Assembly: GCA_947626165.1 (NCBI GenBank)
Contig: CANQRG010000006.1
Coordinates: 1 to 64,000, forward strand
Reading direction: 5' to 3'
Source: an uncultured Clostridia bacterium
GTDB taxonomy: Bacteria > Bacillota > Clostridia > Oscillospirales > Ruminococcaceae
DNA: 64,000 nucleotides
Each line of letters begins with the position of its first letter. Within the stretch, counting starts at the first letter, position 1. The notes under the pieces were generated by a model that saw nothing but the letters and a program-made list of their open reading frames with translations, did no database searches and had not been told where the DNA came from. The position numbers and the translations under genes are program-made. Of this stretch, positions 48,571-57,389 are shown piece by piece.

Positions 48571-49647
48571 TTAATATATTATTTCAAGCTCTTTGCTGTA
48601 ATGATTAAGAATTTCCACTCCGTCGTGAGTTACAAGAACCAAATCCTCAATTCTCACTCCGACATCTCCCTCAATATATATGCCGGGCTCTATAGAAAAA
48701 ATCATACCCTCCTTGACAATATTGTCATTAGCAGACGAAACGTCACCGAACTCATGACATTCTATCCCTATAGAATGTCCCAAACGGTGGGTGAATTTAT
48801 CACCGTAACCTGCCTGCTCAATAATATCTCTTGCTGTCTTGTCTATATCGCAGAACCGAACTCCCGGCTTTATCATATCTTCCGCCGCTTTCTGCGCTTT
48901 CAAGACGGTTTCATATACCTTTTTATGCTCGTAACTGACATTCTTATAAAAGAAAGTTCTTGTCATATCCGAGCAATACCCGTCCTTTATACATCCCATA
49001 TCAATGAGAATACAGTCGCCCTCGCAAAGTATGTTGTTCCCTGCCTCATAATGTCCGATAGCGGCGCACTTACCAAAGCCTACAAGAGGGTCGAATGAAT
49101 ACCCATAAGCCCCCATTGACGCATAGATATCCTTTAATTGTGACGCCAGCTCCCGTTCAATCATACCTGCTCTAATACGGGTTTTAAGCTCTCGCATTGC
49201 CTCGTCGTTCACCCTAGACGCTTCTCTCATAAGAGCAATTTCCTCACTGTCCTTGCAGGCACGAACGGTATCAACGCATACAGACGTATTCTTATAGTCC
49301 GACGCACTTTTTAGCTCCATAAGTCTTAGCAAAAACCTTGCAGGAAGATTTTTGTCAACTCCGAGAGTTTTTCCGCTGTCGATATATTTTGCGACTATCT
49401 CACAAGGGTCGTCCTCGTCGCTAAACCAAATCTTTTCCACTCCCAAATCCTCAGGAACAGTGAATAGAGAGTTGACAAAAAGCTTATTATCACCGTTTTC
49501 CTTAATGAAAAGCGCAAAAAACCTCTCTCCGGGATCTATCATTTTTCCAGTGAGATAGAAAATGGACGCAGGATCGCTTATCAGCATTTGTGAAACGCCG
49601 TTTTCTTTAAGCATTGAAATAATATTATTAAGTCTGTTTGTTTTCAA
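48571..49647 (-). CDS. Xaa-Pro aminopeptidase family (M24)
   Basis: ILIDMGCIKDGYCSDMTRTFF..HRLGHSIGIECHE..FSIEPGIYIEGDVGVRIEDLVLVT. Confidence 0.92.
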   Translation of the reverse strand: MKTNRLNNIISMLKENGVSQMLISDPASIFYLTGKMIDPGERFFALFIKENGDNKLFVNSLFTVPEDLGVEKIWFSDEDDPCEIVAKYIDSGKTLGVDKNLPARFLLRLMELKSASDYKNTSVCVDTVRACKDSEEIALMREASRVNDEAMRELKTRIRAGMIERELASQLKDIYASMGAYGYSFDPLVGFGKCAAIGHYEAGNNILCEGDCILIDMGCIKDGYCSDMTRTFFYKNVSYEHKKVYETVLKAQKAAEDMIKPGVRFCDIDKTARDIIEQAGYGDKFTHRLGHSIGIECHEFGDVSSANDNIVKEGMIFSIEPGIYIEGDVGVRIEDLVLVTHDGVEILNHYSKELEIIY

Positions 49648-49674
49648 ATAGATTCTTCTCTCTGTATTGAAGTC

Positions 49675-50652
49675 TTACTTACCGCAAAAATCACAGGCAA
49701 CCAAATGTCCGCCTCCTACATCTTCAAGCTGCGGACAATGCTCGCTGCATTTATCCTCAGCCCTAAAGCAGCGTGACGCAAATCGACAGCCTTCAGGCGG
49801 ATTGATAGGAGTTGGAACATCGCCTTTGAGGATAATTCTTTCTTTCTTGTGTGTAATATCCACAGACGGGATCGCCGATAAAAGAGCCTGTGTATAAGGA
49901 TTAAGCGGATTGTTATAAAGCTCGTTTTTCTCTGCTATCTCCATCAGCTTGCCCAAATACATAACGCCTACTCTGTCGCTTATGTGTTTAACAACATTAA
50001 GTCCGTGAGCAATAAACAAATATGTAAGACCAAACTCGTCCTTTAAGTCGTCAAGAAGGTTTAACACCTGTGCCTGAATAGAAACGTCAAGAGCCGAGAC
50101 AGGCTCGTCGCAAACTATCAGTTTTGGATTAACAGCCAAAGCTCTTGCAATACCAACTCTCTGTCTTTGTCCTCCCGAGAACTCGTGAGGATACCTGTTT
50201 CTCTGGTGGTTTGCAAGTCCAACGCAGTCAAGAAGATAGTTTACCCTTTTCTCGACCTCGTTTTTTGGCAGCAGCTTGTTTATTATAATGGGTTCGGCTA
50301 TAATATCGCCGACTGTCATCTTTGGGTTTAATGAAGCGTAAGGGTCTTGGAAGATAAGCTGGATTTCCCTGCAGTATTTTCTTCTTTCCTTTTGCTTTAA
50401 CGCAGTAAGCTCCACGCCGTCGTAAATTATCTTACCGCTTGTCGGAGTGTAGAGATTGACAAGCATCTTTCCTATAGTTGACTTTCCGCAGCCTGATTCT
50501 CCAACAAGACCGAATGCCTCGCCCTTGTAGATTTTGAATGATACGTCGTCAACAGCCTTTAAAACATCAATAGGCTTTCCGAAAAAGCTGGTGTTTACGG
50601 TAAAGAACTTCGATAAGTTCTGAACCTCTAAAAGAACTTCCCTATTTTCCAT
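49675..50652 (-). CDS. oppF: Oligopeptide ABC transporter ATP-binding protein OppF-like
   Basis: GLVGESGCGKSTIGKMLV..HEFSGGQRQRVGIARALAVNPKLIVCDEPVSALD. Confidence 0.92.
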   Translation of the reverse strand: MENREVLLEVQNLSKFFTVNTSFFGKPIDVLKAVDDVSFKIYKGEAFGLVGESGCGKSTIGKMLVNLYTPTSGKIIYDGVELTALKQKERRKYCREIQLIFQDPYASLNPKMTVGDIIAEPIIINKLLPKNEVEKRVNYLLDCVGLANHQRNRYPHEFSGGQRQRVGIARALAVNPKLIVCDEPVSALDVSIQAQVLNLLDDLKDEFGLTYLFIAHGLNVVKHISDRVGVMYLGKLMEIAEKNELYNNPLNPYTQALLSAIPSVDITHKKERIILKGDVPTPINPPEGCRFASRCFRAEDKCSEHCPQLEDVGGGHLVACDFCGK

Positions 50653-51626
50653 TAAACATCAACCTCCTCTTCATCGCTGTGCAAAAAGCATCTTACCTTT
50701 CTTCCGCCGACATCAACAAGCGCCGGCATATGCTCTTTACATTTCTCCATACAGTTTTCACACCTGTCCGCAAAAGAACATCCCTTTGGCAGCTTTGTCG
50801 GGTCGGGAACAACTCCTTTTATCATAAACAGTCTGTCCCTGTCCTCCTCCATTCGGGGTATAGACTCAAGCAGTCCCTTTGTATAAGGGTGAAGCGGGTC
50901 TGTGAATATGTCTTTAACATCTGCCTGCTCTACGATTCTTCCGCAGTACATTACAACTACTCTGTCAGCCGTTTCAGCAACAACCCCCAAATCGTGTGTA
51001 ATAAGCAAAACAGCCATACCTATTTTATTTCTCAGCTTGTCAATAAGCTCTAATATCTGAGCCTGAATAGTAACGTCAAGAGCAGTTGTAGGCTCGTCGG
51101 CAATCAAGACCTCAGGATTGCACGAAAGCGCCATTGCAATCATAACTCTCTGACGCATTCCTCCGCTCATCTGATGCGGATAATCCTCCATTCTCTGCTC
51201 CGGAGACGGTATGCCGACTAAATCAAGCATTTTTATTGCCGTTTTTCTGGCGTCCGCCTTTGATAAGTCTGTGTGCGTCAATATCGACTCCATTATCTGG
51301 TCGCCGATTTTATAAACAGGGTTTAAAGAAGTCATAGGCTCTTGGAAAATCATTGAAATCTTATCTCCCCTGATTTTGTTCATTTCCTTTTTAGTCTTTT
51401 CAACCAGATTCTCTCCGTGAAACATTATCTTACCGCCCGTTACCTTTCCCGGATCGCGGATAAGCCCCATAACAGACAGCGAAGAAACACTCTTTCCTGA
51501 GCCTGATTCTCCGACTATAGCCAGTATTTCACCCTTTTCAACGCCAAAGCTTACATTGTTTACAGCCTTGACCGTTCCTCTTTTGACCTTAAATTCCGTT
51601 TTTAAATTCTCAACCTCTAATAGCAT
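50652..51626 (-). CDS. oppD: Oligopeptide ABC transporter ATP-binding protein OppD-like
   Basis: AIVGESGSGKSVSSLSVMGL..HQMSGGMRQRVMIAMALSCNPEVLIADEPTTALD. Confidence 0.92.
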   Translation of the reverse strand: MLLEVENLKTEFKVKRGTVKAVNNVSFGVEKGEILAIVGESGSGKSVSSLSVMGLIRDPGKVTGGKIMFHGENLVEKTKKEMNKIRGDKISMIFQEPMTSLNPVYKIGDQIMESILTHTDLSKADARKTAIKMLDLVGIPSPEQRMEDYPHQMSGGMRQRVMIAMALSCNPEVLIADEPTTALDVTIQAQILELIDKLRNKIGMAVLLITHDLGVVAETADRVVVMYCGRIVEQADVKDIFTDPLHPYTKGLLESIPRMEEDRDRLFMIKGVVPDPTKLPKGCSFADRCENCMEKCKEHMPALVDVGGRKVRCFLHSDEEEVDV

Positions 51627-51637
51627 CTCACAACCTC

Positions 51638-52546
51638 CTAACTTCTTGACTTAGGATCAAGAGCGTCTCTCAATCCGTCACCGAACAGGTTAAATGCAAG
51701 TACCGCAAGAGTTATAGCAAGTCCCGGGAAAATAAGCATATAAGGATATACCAAAATCATACTCCTTACACGTCCCAGCATATCTCCCCATTCCGCCGTA
51801 GGCGGCTGAACGCCCAAACCTAAGAATCCCAAAGCGGCAGTATCAAGAATAGCCGTTGAAATTCCCAGAGTAGCTCTTACCACTATTGACGAAACTACAT
51901 TAGGAATGATGTGGTGGAAAATAATTCTCCTGTCGCTGTTTCCTATTACCTTTGCCGCAGCGACATAATCGTTTTCCTTTGTAGACAAAATCGAACTCCT
52001 TATAATTCTTGCGTACTCGGGAATTGAAACAACTCCGATAGCGATGATAGCCTTGTCAATACCCTTACCCAAAGCTGCCATAAGCGTAATAGCAAGCAAT
52101 ATCGAAGGTATTGAAAGCATCATATCCATAATTCTCATAATAACGGCGTCGATCTTTCCGCCGAAGTAACCTGCAATAGAACCCAGTATCGTACCGATAA
52201 GAAGCGACATAGCAACTGCCGCAATTCCCACAAAAAGCGATACCCTTGTTCCGACTATTATACGGCTGAAAATATCTCTGCCCAGATTGTCAGTACCAAA
52301 CCAGTGGCTTGCCGACGGACTCTGGTATGCCTCTTTCATAACCTGACTGTTAGGGTCGTAAGGCGTTATGTATGGACCGATTATTGCTATTATAACCAGA
52401 ATAATAATTACAAAAAGACCAAACAGCGCCGCCTTATTTTTCTTTAGCGTATCCCACATTGCTTTAAAGCGGGATTCAGGCTTTTCTATATGAACAGCCT
52501 CCTGAACGTCAGCGCCGTCGGCTGCTAAAACTTTTTTACTAGCCAT
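51638..52546 (-). CDS. oppC: Oligopeptide ABC permease OppC-like
   Basis: HWFGTDNLGRDIFSRIIVGTRVSLFVG. Confidence 0.92.
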   Translation of the reverse strand: MASKKVLAADGADVQEAVHIEKPESRFKAMWDTLKKNKAALFGLFVIIILVIIAIIGPYITPYDPNSQVMKEAYQSPSASHWFGTDNLGRDIFSRIIVGTRVSLFVGIAAVAMSLLIGTILGSIAGYFGGKIDAVIMRIMDMMLSIPSILLAITLMAALGKGIDKAIIAIGVVSIPEYARIIRSSILSTKENDYVAAAKVIGNSDRRIIFHHIIPNVVSSIVVRATLGISTAILDTAALGFLGLGVQPPTAEWGDMLGRVRSMILVYPYMLIFPGLAITLAVLAFNLFGDGLRDALDPKSRS

Positions 52547-52641
52547 TAAAAATATGCTCCTCTCATTGTTTTTACATTTTATAAGCGTGTCTGTAAAACA
52601 CTTCTCAAATGCAAAAACTTATATTCATATCCTTTAATTTA

Positions 52642-53658
52642 TCAGCTTTCCCTCTTTCCGTACTTGATTCTCGGATCTAAGAATGCATAAATTATATCGA
52701 CAATCAAGTTCATAAGCACAAATATAGTTGCGATTATCAGCACAACTGCCTGAATTACAGGGAAGTCTGATTTTGTTATACACTCAACAGTATAGCTTCC
52801 TATTCCGGGCCATGCAAAAACCGTCTCGGTCAAAACCGCTCCGCCTAACAGCGAACCAAACTGAAGTCCTATTACTGTGACAATAGGCATAAGCGCATTT
52901 CTCAAGCCGTGCTTGAGTACAACCTTGCCCTCGCCTATTCCCTTTGAACGCGCTGTTCTTATGTAATCCTGATTTAAAGCGTCGAGCATACTAGACCTTG
53001 TCATTCTGGAAATAATCGCAAGAGTGTAAAGCGCTAAAGTAACTCCCGGTAAAATTAAATGCCATAACGCATTTTTAAACGCCTCAAAATCGCCCTGAAC
53101 AAGAGTGTCTATAAGGTAAAATCCAGTGCCTCCCTCAGGTCTGAGCATTGAGTCGATTCTTCCGCTGGCGGGAAGCCAGCCTAATATCTTGACAAAAAGT
53201 ATAATAAATAAAATACCCAGCCAGAATATCGGAATTGAAACTCCCACAAGGGATAAAACCATACTTGCGTTATCAATAATACTGTTTTTCTTAACAGCGG
53301 CGACAACTCCTATTAAAATTCCGAACACCGTCGCAACTATAATTGCAAATATCGCAATTTCTATTGTCGCAGGAAATCTTGAACCTATCTCATTAAGAAC
53401 AGAGTTATTTGTGTAATAAGATTCTCCGAAGTCTCCCGTAACTGCTCCCTTTATAAAGTTCACATACTGAACGACTATATTCTCGTTCAAGCCGTTTGCC
53501 TCTCGCCACTCCTGCATAGAAGCCTCTGTCGCGTGCTGACCCAAAACAACAGGCGCAGGATCGGGAGCGCAAACTCTCAATAGGAAGAATACGATTATTG
53601 ATACTCCTATCAAAACCGGAATAAGCATCAGCAATCGCTTGATGATATACTTTATCAT
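52642..53658 (-). CDS. oppB: Oligopeptide ABC permease OppB-like
   Basis: MIKYIIKRLLMLIPVLIGVSIIVFFLLR; RTARSKGIGEGKVVLKHGLRNALMPIVTVIG. Confidence 0.92.
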   Translation of the reverse strand: MIKYIIKRLLMLIPVLIGVSIIVFFLLRVCAPDPAPVVLGQHATEASMQEWREANGLNENIVVQYVNFIKGAVTGDFGESYYTNNSVLNEIGSRFPATIEIAIFAIIVATVFGILIGVVAAVKKNSIIDNASMVLSLVGVSIPIFWLGILFIILFVKILGWLPASGRIDSMLRPEGGTGFYLIDTLVQGDFEAFKNALWHLILPGVTLALYTLAIISRMTRSSMLDALNQDYIRTARSKGIGEGKVVLKHGLRNALMPIVTVIGLQFGSLLGGAVLTETVFAWPGIGSYTVECITKSDFPVIQAVVLIIATIFVLMNLIVDIIYAFLDPRIKYGKRES

Positions 53659-53825
53659 ATAAAATATCATTCCTTTCTGCGGTAAAAGCCCGTAGTGCTT
53701 CGTGAAAAAACATTTTTCACGCTATACCTTTTATATGTATCTTTCCGCTTTAAAAACTATTAGTTCTCTTTTCAGCATATATTTTTCTGTCAAATACTCA
53801 ATGTATGCTGAAAATAAAACTGATA

Positions 53826-53884
53826 AAAACAACAATGGCAAATATAGAGATAACGCCATTGTTTCCGTCATTCTCTATATTTGC
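53826..53884 (-). promoter_or_regulatory. Candidate terminator/antiterminator between oppA and oppB
   Basis: Interleaved stems: AACAATGGC/GCCATTGTT (53831-53839/53855-53863, followed on minus strand by GTTTTTATC) and GCAAATATAGAGA/TCTCTATATTTGC (53838-53850/53872-53884). Confidence 0.6.
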
Positions 53885-53905
53885 TTGTTGTGAAAAATCT
53901 AAAAT

Positions 53906-55477
53906 TTAGTCTTTAGTAACCTTATACAGCTTAACTGTAGCTGTGCAGTGATATGTGAAGTTCTTTACATTCGACTTGCAAGCTGTAAGATCCTGCTGGT
54001 GTGAAATAGGCAGCCAGATTGCACGGTCTGCAACATACTGTTCCATATCAGCATACATCTTGTTTCTTGATTCTCCCGCAGGCTCCTTAGCAGCGTCTGA
54101 GATCATCTGTGCATACTCCTTATAATCTGCCTTATCTTCCTTATTCTTAGCAAGGTTGTATCTTGCTACGTTCATACCTGCGTTTGTATCGCTCATAAGA
54201 TTCATAAAGTTATCAGGGTCACCGTTGTCTCCCGACCAGCCATAGAAACAGATATCGTAGTCGCCTGCGATTGTTCTGTCCTTGTAAGTTGTCCAGTCGT
54301 AAGAATCAATTGTACACTCAACGCCTACCTTTGACAAGTATCCCTGAATTGCCTCAGTAAGTGTCTGACCTGTTGCAGTGTTGTAAGGTCTTGGATTTGT
54401 GTATGTGATAACGTGAAGCTTCTTAATGCCCTTCTTTTCAAGAGTAACCTTAGCATCCTCAGGATCATAAGCGATCTGCTTTACATCTGCGCTGTATCCC
54501 GGAACAAATGAAGGAAGAACCGTTGTAGCCTTTTCAGCATAACCGTTATAAAGAGTATCAACCAACTCGTCAACATTTATAGCCTGTGAAAGAGCAACAC
54601 GAGTTTCCTTATCAAGTCTCTCAATGTTGTAAGCCATATAGTTTATGTTCATACCCGGTGTCTGAGAAACAGTGATATTGCTGTCCTTTTTCAGGTTTTC
54701 CATCTGGTTTGTGTCAATACCGTCGATGATGTCTACATCACCTGACTGTAACTCAACTATCTTTGTTGAAGCGTCCTTGATAGTACGGATAACAACGTTC
54801 TTAGTTTTAGCTATATTATCCTTATCCCAGTAATCCTCGTTAGCAACAAGCTTAACGTCCTGATCCTTCTTCCACTCAACGAACTTGTAAGGACCCGTTC
54901 CTACAGGGTTGTTCATAAGATCGCCCTCTTTTGCAGCAGTTGGGCTTACCATAGGTGCGCCGAATACCATTGCAAGGTTAGCTAAAAACGGTGTTGACGG
55001 CTGTTTTAGTTTGATTTTGATAGTATAGTTGTCAACAACTTCACTCTTTTCAACATATCCCCATACGAAATCAGCATATGTCATATCCTCTGTCTTGTTG
55101 ATAGTGTTACGCTCAACATTGAACTTAACAGCCTCTGCGTTAAAGTCTGTTCCGTCGTGGAACTTAACGCCCTCTCTCAGTTTGAATGTGTACTCAAGTC
55201 CGTCGTCAGAAATCGTCCATGACTCAGCCAGACAAGGCTTGACCTCTGTTGAATCGTCAGCATAGGTCAGTAATCCCTCATAGATCTGGTTTGTAACCTT
55301 TGCAGATTCTCCGTCGTCAACGATCTGTGGATCAAGACCTCTCGGGTCAGCACCCTGTGCATAAACTAAAGTATCTGCACTTGATGAACCGCCTGATTTC
55401 TTGTCCCCGCCGCAGGCTGCAAGACAGGATACTGCCATTACCGCAGCCAGCATTGCACTAAAAACCTTTTTCTTCAT
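53906..55477 (-). CDS. oppA: Oligopeptide ABC transporter substrate-binding lipoprotein
   Basis: Lipobox VSCLAACGGDK; SBP_bac_5 pattern EGLLTYADDSTEVKPCLAESWTISDDGLEYTFKLREGVKFHDGT. Confidence 0.92.
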   Translation of the reverse strand: MKKKVFSAMLAAVMAVSCLAACGGDKKSGGSSSADTLVYAQGADPRGLDPQIVDDGESAKVTNQIYEGLLTYADDSTEVKPCLAESWTISDDGLEYTFKLREGVKFHDGTDFNAEAVKFNVERNTINKTEDMTYADFVWGYVEKSEVVDNYTIKIKLKQPSTPFLANLAMVFGAPMVSPTAAKEGDLMNNPVGTGPYKFVEWKKDQDVKLVANEDYWDKDNIAKTKNVVIRTIKDASTKIVELQSGDVDIIDGIDTNQMENLKKDSNITVSQTPGMNINYMAYNIERLDKETRVALSQAINVDELVDTLYNGYAEKATTVLPSFVPGYSADVKQIAYDPEDAKVTLEKKGIKKLHVITYTNPRPYNTATGQTLTEAIQGYLSKVGVECTIDSYDWTTYKDRTIAGDYDICFYGWSGDNGDPDNFMNLMSDTNAGMNVARYNLAKNKEDKADYKEYAQMISDAAKEPAGESRNKMYADMEQYVADRAIWLPISHQQDLTACKSNVKNFTYHCTATVKLYKVTKD

Positions 55478-55590
55478 GTCTTTTCGTCCTTTCTGTTAAT
55501 ACAAAAATAAGGACGCTCACAAAAACAATTACAAAACACATATAGTTAATGTAAATGTGAATTAAAGCATCCTTGCCTTTGCTTTTTTTA

Positions 55591-55613
55591 TTATACTCGA
55601 AACAGCTTCGAGT
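55591..55613 (-). promoter_or_regulatory. oppA promoter -10 with adjacent palindrome
   Basis: CTCGAA-N5-TTCGAG (55597-55613) directly followed on minus strand by TATAAT (55591-55596). Confidence 0.55.
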
Positions 55614-55794
55614 TTAATACATTATATACACTTTATATTATATACTATTAAAATATAACATTCAATAGTAATTCTCAACAAATAGTAAGCGCAAATTTCG
55701 TGAATTTGACAATAAATAAATGCCATTTGTTTAATTATGTCCGTAATTTGATGATAATTTCTGTAATTCAGAATTTAAAATTATGAATAATACT

Positions 55795-56577
55795 TTACAG
55801 CTTATTTCCGCACTCTATACAGAACACAGCGCCCTCACGAGCAGCAGCTCCGCAGTTAGGGCAAGTATTCTCTACTATTTCAGCCTTCGCTGTCTGAACA
55901 TCGTTTGACGGCACAAAAGTCTTATCAGAAACAGAATACTCATAAGACTGCTTAGCGTCATCGTCATCCATAATAAACGACACGTCCTTCTCGCCGTTTT
56001 TTCTTGGACGCCGCATATCCGTCTTTGCAGGAAACGCCGCAAACAAGGATATAAGAAGCATTAGCAATCCCAAAGCAAAAACAGGAAGCGATGATAATAT
56101 GATCAGCCACTTTCCTACAGTAAAGGCATTTTCGTAACCGGAATAGTAATTCTCAGCAAAACGGCTCATTAAAGGGTCTGCGATCAACCCTAATAAAATC
56201 ACCAACCCTGAGACGCATATTAATGATACCCCATATCCCCTGAAAGCTCTGTAGGTGTAAACGGAGTTTAACTTATAAAGAGAAACCCATATAACAAGCA
56301 AAAACAATATTATTGCAATTATTAAAATGAATATAGGCGTTGAGCCAAGCCAGCTTAACGAGCTGTTGATGTCAAATGTCTGATGTATGTCAGCGTTCTC
56401 TATTCCGAAAGTCTCAAGAAAGCCATTAATTCTGTCAGAATTATGCAGAACATATTTAATAAAGCCTGAAGCTATAAAAAGCAATCCTGTTATTATCGTT
56501 GTTATAATTAAAACGACTGTCACTACCACACCGCTTGTTCCAAGCCTATTTTCAAGTCTGAATTTTTCCTTGCCCAT
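55795..56577 (-). CDS. Membrane protein with C-terminal zinc ribbon
   Basis: Multi-TM; CPNCGAAAREGAVFCIECGNKL. Confidence 0.7.
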   Translation of the reverse strand: MGKEKFRLENRLGTSGVVVTVVLIITTIITGLLFIASGFIKYVLHNSDRINGFLETFGIENADIHQTFDINSSLSWLGSTPIFILIIAIILFLLVIWVSLYKLNSVYTYRAFRGYGVSLICVSGLVILLGLIADPLMSRFAENYYSGYENAFTVGKWLIILSSLPVFALGLLMLLISLFAAFPAKTDMRRPRKNGEKDVSFIMDDDDAKQSYEYSVSDKTFVPSNDVQTAKAEIVENTCPNCGAAAREGAVFCIECGNKL

Positions 56578-56800
56578 TATATCCTCCCTGTTTGTGCTAA
56601 ACTTATGTTTTTATTATAGCTTTTTTAGTGTTTTTTGTCAATATAACTACTAAGACATTTTATATTTTATATATTTTTACCAGATTTTCTTGACTTCATA
56701 CCTAATTTTGAAATATTCTTCTTTTAATTTCAAAATTTCCTTTGTGCATCTTTAGCAAAAATACTTAAATAATAATCTAAAAATTCTGCTTGGTTTTCCC

Positions 56801-56858
56801 TTGACAAATATATTTAACTATGTTAAAGTATAACAATGTTAATTGTTAACTATGTTAA
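56801..56858 (+). promoter_or_regulatory. MarR-operon promoter/operator
   Basis: TTTAAC-TAT-GTTAAA 56813-56827 and TTAAC-TAT-GTTAA 56846-56858 downstream of TTGACA 56801. Confidence 0.7.
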
Positions 56859-56906
56859 ATGTTTTGCGAATTGTCCAAAATCATTATTAAAGAACGGAGA
56901 ATTAAA

Positions 56907-57389
56907 ATGCAAAAGTTAGAGGAATGTAAAAAGGGTTCAGAGTTTTTTAAATTTATAGTGATAATGAAGAAATTTCACATACTTACATCATCATTTCACA
57001 GCTTACCTTTGAATGTATCCCACACAGATTTTCATACAATGTCTTATATTGTAAAAAGCGCTGAAGAAAATCCCAACGGAGCGAGTATGGGCGACTTAGC
57101 AAGAGAGCTTCAGATCTCACCGCCTGCGGTATCTAGGGCTATATCATCACTTGAAAACAGAGGTTACGTTAAGCGAACGACCGATATAAATAACAGAAGA
57201 AGCGTTACCGTCACTCCGACCATTGAAGGCATAACGGCAATGAATGAGGACAGAAAATTCTTTGAAAAAATCACAAAAAAGATATCCGCTGAAATGGGCG
57301 AAGAAAAGCTAAACGAGCTTGAAGCATTGCTAAAACAGCTTTACCAAACTGTAAATGACACTATAAAAGAGGAGTTATCACACATATGA
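56907..57389 (+). CDS. MarR-family regulator
   Basis: MGDLARELQISPPAVSRAISSLENRGYVKRTTDINNRRSVTVTPT. Confidence 0.9.
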   Translation: MQKLEECKKGSEFFKFIVIMKKFHILTSSFHSLPLNVSHTDFHTMSYIVKSAEENPNGASMGDLARELQISPPAVSRAISSLENRGYVKRTTDINNRRSVTVTPTIEGITAMNEDRKFFEKITKKISAEMGEEKLNELEALLKQLYQTVNDTIKEELSHI

